Origin: Lewinellaceae bacterium
Lineage (GTDB): Bacteria > Bacteroidota > Bacteroidia > Chitinophagales > Saprospiraceae
Reading direction: 5' to 3'
Assembly (NCBI GenBank): GCA_020636375.1
Contig: JACJXZ010000009.1
Location: 62,001 to 126,000 of the forward strand
Length of the DNA: 64,000 nt
The notes under the pieces were generated by a model, which was given only the letters and a program-made list of their open reading frames with translations, was not told the origin of the DNA and did no database searches. Positions 24,601 to 33,600 of this stretch are shown here, one piece after another; position 1 is the first letter of the stretch; the number at the start of each line of letters is the position of its first letter. A program made the position numbers and the translations under genes.

Positions 24601-27600
24601 CAGATGAGGACGACCACGACGCGGCGCTGATCGTCGTCGACGGAGCGCCGGCTTTTGACCTGGCGCTCGACCTCACCCTGGATGGCGACGGACCTTTTTA
24701 CCCCGGCGATAACGTCACGTTCATCATTGAGGTTATCAATGAAGGGGCCCTCGACGCCACAGCGGTCCAACTGAACAACTACATTCCCGCCGGCCTCATC
24801 CTGAATGACCCGCAATGGACGGCGGCCAACGGCACTGCCCGCCTCGTTGCGCCAATTGCCTCGCTGCCCACCGGAAGCTCGGCCTTCCGGGAAATCACCT
24901 TCCAGGTTGCCCCGGGTTTCTCCGGGCCTTCGATCACCAACACCGCAGAAATTGCCGCTGCCGCCAATGCCCTCGGTGAAAGCGATGGGGATTCTACTCC
25001 CGGGAACCAGGTGCCCTCCGAGGATGACCAGGCTTCGGCCACCCTGACGGTGACTCCCGTATTCGACCTCTCCCTGGTTAAGGAAGTGGTCAGCCCCGGG
25101 CCTTTTTCGCCGGGCAGCACCGTGACCTTTTCTATCCGTATAACCAATGAAGGCACTGTCGCCGCCCAAAACGTGCAAATCTCGGATTACATACCCTACG
25201 GCCTGACGCTCAACAACAACAGTTGGTCGGTGACCGGCAACGTGGCGCGGCTCAACAACCTGATCCCCAATATCGCACCCGGCAATACCGTCAACCGCCA
25301 GATCACCTTCGTAATCGACCCCAATTTCTGGGGAACCAGCCTGGTCAACACGGCCGAAATCCAGTCGGCTGCCAATACTCAGGGACTGGACGACCGGGAC
25401 TCCACGCCCGGCAACGGCAGCACTCAGGAGGATGACGACGGCAACGCTACCATTGCCATCCAGCAGCCCACGCCGGTATTCGACCTGGCGCTGAAGAAAG
25501 AGGTCAATTACGCTGAAACGCCCGGGCCGTTCCACCCAGGAGATCACATCAGCTTTAACATCACCATCGTCAACGAAGGAAACGTTAAAGCCAGGAGCAT
25601 CCAGGTGGCCGATCACCTGCCGGAAGGCCTGGTGCTGGACGATCCGGGCTGGATTTCTTACGGCGACCTGGCCGTCATCGCCTCGCCTATATCCTCTCTG
25701 GAAGGGGGGCAATCCGTGACCGTGACGATACGGTTAAGGATAGGGGATGACTTCCGCGGAGAAGAGCTGGTCAATGAGGCAGAAGTCTACTCCGTTTTTA
25801 ACGACGACTGGCTGGACGATGTCGATTCCAACCCCGGTAATGGGGTCGGCCTATACGAGGACGACGAAGGAGCGGCAATCGTGCCGGTGGAACAGAAGGC
25901 GCCTGCTTTTGACCTTGCGCTGACCAAAAAAATAAAAACCTCCGCCACCCCGGGGCCGTTCTTCCCGGGCAGTACGGTGACGTTCACCATCCGGGTGAGC
26001 AACGAGGGCAACATCGACGCCAGCCAGGTTTCCATCATCGATTACATCCCGCCCGGGCTGGAACTGGCAGACCCTGACTGGTCGCAGGTCTTCGGATCCG
26101 CCGTCCTCAACACCCCCATCGCCAACCTGGCTGCCGGCGCCACCGTCGGCGTCGACATCACTTTTGTAATCAGGGATGACTTTACCGGCCTTTCGATCAC
26201 CAATAAGGCGGAGGTCAATAGCGCAACCAACAGCTCTTCGATGCCGGATGAGGACTCCAGCCCGGCCAATGGCCGGCCGGGAGAAGACGACATGGACGAA
26301 GCCGTCGTTCAGGTCCGGCAAACCTATGACCTCGCCCTTGCCAAGACGCTCAACACCACCCTCACTCCCGGCCCTTTCCAGCCGGGCGGGCAGGTGGCTT
26401 TCAACCTGACCGTTTACAACCAGGGCAGCCTGGCCGCCGCCAACATCACCCTATTCGATTATTATCCGCCCGGGCTGATCCTGAACGACAACAACTGGCA
26501 GGCCGTCCAGGGCAATATCCTCCGGTTGGCCAACCCGATCCCGTCGCTGGCCCCGGGGCAGTCGGTGACGGTTCCCATCCTCTTCGATATTTCACCTAAC
26601 CTGGTGAACGGAGACAGCCTGGTGAACTGCGCGGAAATAGGCGGCCCCACCAATGTCAACGGGTTGCCGGACGCCGACTCCACCCCCGCCAACGGCAGCC
26701 ACGATGAGGACGACGACGATACCGAAACCATCTGGATCGCCGTTCCCAAACGGTTCGACCTGGCGCTGTCCAAAACGGTAAATGCCGCGCAAACTCCTCC
26801 TCCTTATTATCCGGGCAGTACTGTTTCCTACCGAATAACAGTAAAGAACGAAGGAGACGAAACCGCCCGCAACGTCCACATCCAGGATTATATTCCCCAG
26901 GGGCTCATCCTGACGAGCGCCGACTGGTCGGCCCTGGGCAGCATCGCCCAGTTGAACAGCCCTATTCCCGGCATCCTGCCGGGAGATTCAGCGACGGTGG
27001 ACATCAACTTTGCCATCAGCCCGGTTTTCCAGGGGACTTCCCTGTCCAACTACGCCGAGATCGCTCCCGCCACCACCTCTTCCAACCCCGCCGATGCGGA
27101 TTCTACCCCCGGCAACGGCAGCGCCGGCCCCGGAGAAGACGACTACGACGGCGCGGCGATAACGGTCAGCCGGCAGGACTTTGACCTGTCTCTGCGCAAA
27201 AGGGTGAAGTCCTCCGTCACGCCGGGCCCCTTTGTCCCAGGAAGTACCGTTACCTTCGAGATCGAAATCTCTAATGAGGGCGACCTGCTGGCTCAGAACA
27301 TTCAGCTCCGGGAGTATTTCCCTGTCGGCCTGATACTGGCCGACCCCTTCTGGAACGCCGTGGGCAACGTGGCGGAACTGGCCTTCCCAATCGGCAGCCT
27401 GGCGCCCGGCGCAACCACGGTAGTGGATGTAACCTTTACCGTTGCCCCCGGATTCAGCGGTGCCAGCCTGGCCAACTACGCCGAGGTGGGCAGCGCATTC
27501 AACATCCTGGGATATGACGATATGGATTCCACGCCGGGCAACGGCAGCCTGGGGCCGGATGAAGATGATTACGATGGCGCCACCATCACGGTACTACAAC

Positions 27601-30600
27601 AGGAGTTTGACCTGGCGCTGAGCAAAGCGCTACAGGCCAGCGCCACGCCCGGCCCGTTCTTTCCGGGCAGCCTGGTTACCTACCGCATTACGGTTACCAA
27701 CGAGGGCGACCTCGAAGCGCAGAATGTACAACTTCGGGATTATATACCGCTGGGGCTGGTCCTGGCGGATAACAACTGGACGCTCAACGGCAGTATGGCG
27801 GTGCGTTACATCGGCAACCTGGCGCCCGGCGCTACTGCTTCTTTCGACATCAGCTTTACCGTATCTCCCGCCTTCACCGGGTCCGTACTGGTGAACCGGG
27901 CCGAAGTGGGCGCTGCGTCCAACACCATGGGCATCCCGGATAAGGATTCCACGCCGGGCAACGGCGCCGCCGGGCCCAATGAAGACGATTACGACGATGC
28001 CACCATCAACATCATACAAGATGAGTTCGACCTGGCGCTCACCAAAGAACTGAACGCCAGCCTCACCCCCGGCCCCTTTGTTCCCGGCAACGCCGTTACC
28101 TTCCGGCTCACCGTCACCAACCAGGGCGACCTGGTTGCCCAGAATATCCAGCTGCGCGACTATGTGCCCCTGGGCCTCATCCTGGCGGACAACAACTGGA
28201 CGCTCAACGGCAGCACTGCAGTGCGCAATATCGGCAACCTGCAGCCGGGCGCTTCGGCTACCGTCAATATTTCCTTTACCATCTCCCCCACATTCTCCGG
28301 CCTGTCGATCGCCAACTTTGCCGAGGTGGGTGCGGCATCCAATATATATGGCTTGCCCGATACGGACTCTACCCCGGGCAACGGCCCGGCCGGCCCCAAT
28401 GAGGACGACTACGGCAGCGCCGCCATCGACATCATTCAGGCAGAGTTTGACCTGGCGCTTACCAAGGAATTGAACACCGCGCTCACTCCCGGCCCCTTTG
28501 TGCCGGGCAGCACGGTTACCTATCGCCTCACCCTGTCTAACGAGGGCGAGGTAGCTGCTCAAAACGTTCAGTTGTGGGATTATATCCCGCTGGGCCTCAT
28601 CCTGGCAGATAACAACTGGTCATCCAATGGCAATGTCGCCAGCCGTACCGTCGGCAACCTGGCGCCGGGCGCTTCGGCTACCTTCAATATTACGTTTACC
28701 ATCGCCTCCAACTTCTCCGGTACGGCCATCGCCAACTACGCCGAGATCGGCGCCGCTGCGAATATCTACGGCCTGGACGACCGGGACTCCACGCCGGGCA
28801 ACAGCTCTTCCGGCACAGGCGAGGACGACTTCGACGGCGCTACCATCAATGTGGTGCAGCAACCTTTTGACCTCGCCCTGGCCAAGGAACTGAAGGTGAG
28901 CGCCACCCCCGGGCCATTTTATCCGGGCAGCACCGTCACCTTCCGGATCACTGTGACGAACGAGGGCGGCATCGCCGCTCAGAATGTTCAGGTCCGGGAT
29001 TATATTCCGCTGGGCCTCATCCTGGCGGATAACAACTGGACGCTCAACGGCAGCATGGCCTACCGGAATATTGGCGTACTGCAGCCCGGAGCTGTTGCTA
29101 CCGTAGATATTTCCTTTACTATTTCTCCGAATTTCACCGGCCTGTTCATTACCAACTACGGCGAAATCGGCGCGGCTTCCAACACCGTTGGTTTGGGAGA
29201 TACGGACTCCACGCCGGGCAACGGCAGTGCCGGGTTCAACGAAGATGACTTCGACAGCGCGGGCATTACCGTAAACCCGCCCCAGCAGTTCGACCTGACG
29301 CTGAGCAAGTCGGTCAGCTCTTCGACGCCCGGCCCCTATCTGCCGGGCAGCCCCGTCACCTTCCGCCTGACCGTCACCAACCAGGGCAACGTAACGGCCC
29401 AGAATATCCAGCTATGGGACTATCTGCCGGCGGGCCTGACGCTGTCCGACAACACCTGGACGCTCAACGGCGGTCTGGCCAGCTACAATACGCCCATTGC
29501 CAGCCTGGCAGCAGGCGCTTCCCAAACGGTGGAGATCGACTTCGTGGTGGCTGCCGGTTCCGGCGGCACTCAGATCGTGAACTACGCCGAGATCGGTGCG
29601 GCCTCCAACAGCGCGGGGCTCAACGATACGGACTCCACGCCGGGCAACGGCGCTTCAGGTGCCAATGAGGACGACTACGACAGCGCGGGCATCACCGTCA
29701 GCGTGCCACAGGTATTCGACCTGGCGCTGAGCAAGGCTGTGAGTTCATCGACCCCCGGCCCCTATTCCGAAGGCAGCCCGGTGACCTTCGAACTGACCAT
29801 TACCAACCAGGGCAACGTAGCGGCGCAGAACATCCAGCTGTGGGACTACCTGCCGGCGGGCCTGACGCTGTCGGACAACACCTGGACGGCCAACGGCGGG
29901 GTGGCCAGCCTGAACAGCCCGATCGCCAGCCTGGCGCCGGGCGCTACTCAAACGGTGGAGATCGACTTCGTGGTGGCGGCGGGATTTGCCGGGACGGCGA
30001 TCACCAACTTTGCCGAGATTTTCTCCGCCTCAAACGGCGCAGGGTTGAACGACGCCGATTCCACGCCCGGCAACGGTGCCGCCGGCAACAATGAAGATGA
30101 TTTTGACAGTGCCAATATTACGGTCAGCGCTACGCCGGTGTTCGACCTGGCGCTGCGCAAACGCCTGAAAACGTCGGCTACGCCCGGCCCCTTCTCGCCA
30201 GGCAGCGCAGTGACCTTCCGGATCACGGTGATGAATCAGGGGAATATGGACGCCTATAATGTAGAGGTCGTCGATTACATACCCGCCGGGCTTAGCCTCA
30301 GCGATCCGAATTGGGTGCAGGCCGGCACCATAGCCAGGCGCACCATTCCCGGGCCCGTTCCGGCGAACGGCGGCACGGCAGTGCTTGATATTTCCTTTGT
30401 TATTAGCCAGAACTTTACAGGCAGCACCATTGTCAACTATGCCGAGATCCGTTCGGCCGATGATGATACCAACCCCGGCAATACTCCGCCAGTCGATGTC
30501 GATTCGCAATACGATGAAAACCCGGCCAACGACGCCGGCGGCCTGGCAAACAGCCCCTCTGACGATGCGCTTAACGGAAATGGCACCGGCCAGCCGGGCA

Positions 30601-33600
30601 GCAGCTCGGCCGTTACGGATGAAGATGATCAGGATCCGGCGCTCATCACTGTCGGCAACTGCCCGGGTGCCGGACTGGACGGCGCGATCGATGTTTGCCT
30701 GACCTGTACTTCCACGAACGTAACCGTCAACCTGCCGGCTGCCCTGGGCGGCGTTCCCAGCCCGGGCGGAACCTGGGCGGACCTGGATGGCGCCGGCGTA
30801 TCGCTGGCCAATCCCTCCAGCGTCAACCTGGATGGCCTTTCCAGCGGCGACTACCGCTTCCGGTATACGGTAGGCGGGCAGAGCGGCTGCCCGATAGTGT
30901 CTGCGATTGTCACCGTAAGCCTGGCCAGCAACCTGGATTACGCTTGCAACGGCGCGGTCAATGTGCCGTTGGGCGACCGGTGCGAAGTGCTTGTGGTGCC
31001 GGATATGATCCTGGAAGGCGGCTCTGACGGCTGCGCCGACGGGCTGATCGTCAACCTGCTCGACCCCAACGGGGTGAGCCTGGGCAATGTCATTACCGTT
31101 GCTCAAGCCGGCCAGACCCTGATTGCAGAAGTGCTCGACCCCTTCTGCGGGCTGGTGTGCTGGGGTTATGTCAATGTTCAGGATTTCACGCCTCCCGCCA
31201 TCTCCTGCCCGGCACAGGACGTGGACCTCATCTGTTCCGACCTGGATTCCATACTGAACAACCCGGCGAGCCTGGCCGTTACCGGTACGCCGGAGATTTT
31301 CGACACCTGTGTCCAGCATACCGTCGCTTTCCAGGACCAGATGGTGATGACGCCGGACTGCGTGGACCGCCAGATCAACCGGACCTTTACGGTGACGGAC
31401 CCGCTGGGCAACAGCGCTCAGTGTGTTCAGGTGATCACGATCCGGAACCCTGATTTTAGCGACCTGTTGCCGTTGCCCTCTCTGGTGGAAATCCCCTGCG
31501 ACTCCAGTTTCGCCGTAGACCAGAACGGCAACCCTCATCCTTCGGTCACGGGTTATCCGCTGGTGCAGACTTACTTCGGGCCTAAGCCGCTCAACCAGGC
31601 GTTCTGTTCCCTCGGAGCTTCCTATACCGACTCGGCGCCCATCGTCGTTTGTGACGGCACTACGCGATTCATCCGCCGGTGGGACATCCTGGACTGGTGC
31701 GACAATTCCGGCAACAACATCCTGCAGCTGACCCAGTCCATTAAGGTTGGCGACGTGGATGGCCCCATCGTTTCCTGCCCGGAAATCGATATCACCGGCG
31801 ATGGCTATCCGGACCCGCTTCAGTTTTCTACGGTGCCTTTTGAATGCACCGGTGCCTTTGTGGCGCCCCTTCCCAACGTGACGGACAATTGTTCCGGCTG
31901 GGAAGTGCGCACCGAGATCGTCACCGATGAGGTGGTGCCGGTCACCAACCAGTACGGCATCGTCATCGGATACGATACGGTAGCGACGCTCCTCGCCACC
32001 ATCCTGCCGGGAGAACCCCGCTTTGTGAGCGGCATTCCGGTAGGATGTCACCGCTTCCGTTACAAGGTTACCGATGATTGCAACAACTTCACGTTGCTGG
32101 AGTGCAATTTCTGCGTCGTGGACGATGTAGAGCCGACGGCGGTTTGCAACGACAGCCTCAATATCTCGATAGGCGGCCAGGGCGTCGGCCGGGTCTATGC
32201 CACGGACGTCAACGAGGGCAGCACCGACAACTGCGGGATAGACAGCCTGCTGGTGCGCCGCCGGTTCGATGTGGACCCTGCAACGTGCGACTCAGTGGCG
32301 CCTTATTATTCGGATTGGGCGCCGTATGTGGATTTCTTCTGCTGCGATGTCAACCAGACGGTCACTGTAGAGCTGCTGGTGATCGACGTCCACGGCAATG
32401 AGAATACCTGTTGGCTGACGGCGCTGGTGGAGGATAAGGTGCGGCCCGTTTGTAATGCGCCCAACGACACCACCGTGAGCTGTAGCAGCCTGCCCGCCAA
32501 TTTTGACCCCTACGACACCAGCCAGTTGCAGGCCCTCTTCGGGGCGGCAACAGCTACGGACGGCTGCGGCGGCGCTATTGCCGTTGAGCAGCCGCCGGCA
32601 GTGAACCTTGATCAGTGTGGGGCGGGGACGGTCATCCGCACTTTCCAGGGAGTAGACCTGGCCGGGAACCTTTCCCTGAATGCCTGCACCCAGGTAATCA
32701 CGATCGGGGCGGAATTCAACTACCAGATCAAGTTTCCCAAAGACGTAACTACCAACTGTACGGCACCCACTCCGGACACGCTGATCTATGACAGCTTCGG
32801 CTGCGACCTGCTTTCGGTAAGCGTCACCGATGAAGTGTTCACGCCTCTCCTCGGCGGCACAGGGCCGGAATGTTACAAGATCTTCCGCAAGTACCGCGTC
32901 CTCAACTGGTGTGAATACGACGGTGTTTCCGACGCCGTTGTCATCGGCAGGAACGAGGACTGCGACGGCGTGACGGGCGACGAGGACGTATGGGTGGTGC
33001 GCCAGCCCGGCGGTGCCTTCGTGGACCGCGACAATAACCCGCAAAACACCATCCCCGCCTTTGGCGCCAAGGGCCTTGCCTGCGACGGCACGACCAACCC
33101 TACCGGATACTGGCGTACCGTTTCTTCGGTGGGGTTATGGGAATACACCCAGATCATCAAAGTGATGGACACGATCCCGCCGCAGGTCAGTTTCACCGTG
33201 CCGGGTGCCTTCTGTAGTTATGATGCAGCCAACTGCACCGGGCAGGTAACCTATCCTTTTTCGGTATCCGAAGACTGTTCGGCCAACGGACTGGATGTAG
33301 AGGTCTTCCTGGACGCCGGCGCCGACGGTGTCGTCGATCAGGATTTGACGAATACCGGTGCCCTGAGCGGATCCTATCCCAACTTCACCATCCAGGGCGT
33401 ATTCCCGGTTGGCAACCATGCCTTTATCGTTCAGGCCAGCGACGGGTGCGGCAACAATATGGCCTCGGCTACGCTGCCTTTCGAGGTGGTGGATTGCGCC
33501 CCTCCGGCGTTTACCTGCCTCAACGGTTTATCCTTTAACCTGATGCCGCTGCCCCCCAATACCGATTTTGACGGAGACGGGGATTTCGATATTGCCGGCG

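Noticed and set aside
22188..25712. 1174-codon open frame on the minus strand
   Set aside because: It lies entirely opposite the giant adhesin gene, has no domain signal and results from the adhesin's biased codon use.
24135..30658. Regular 420-bp periodicity considered as a CRISPR-like or satellite array
   Set aside because: The repeats are in-frame protein domains with coding constraint, not short repeats with spacers.
30030..32051. 673-codon open frame on the minus strand
   Set aside because: Antisense shadow of the adhesin; no recognisable domain or start context.
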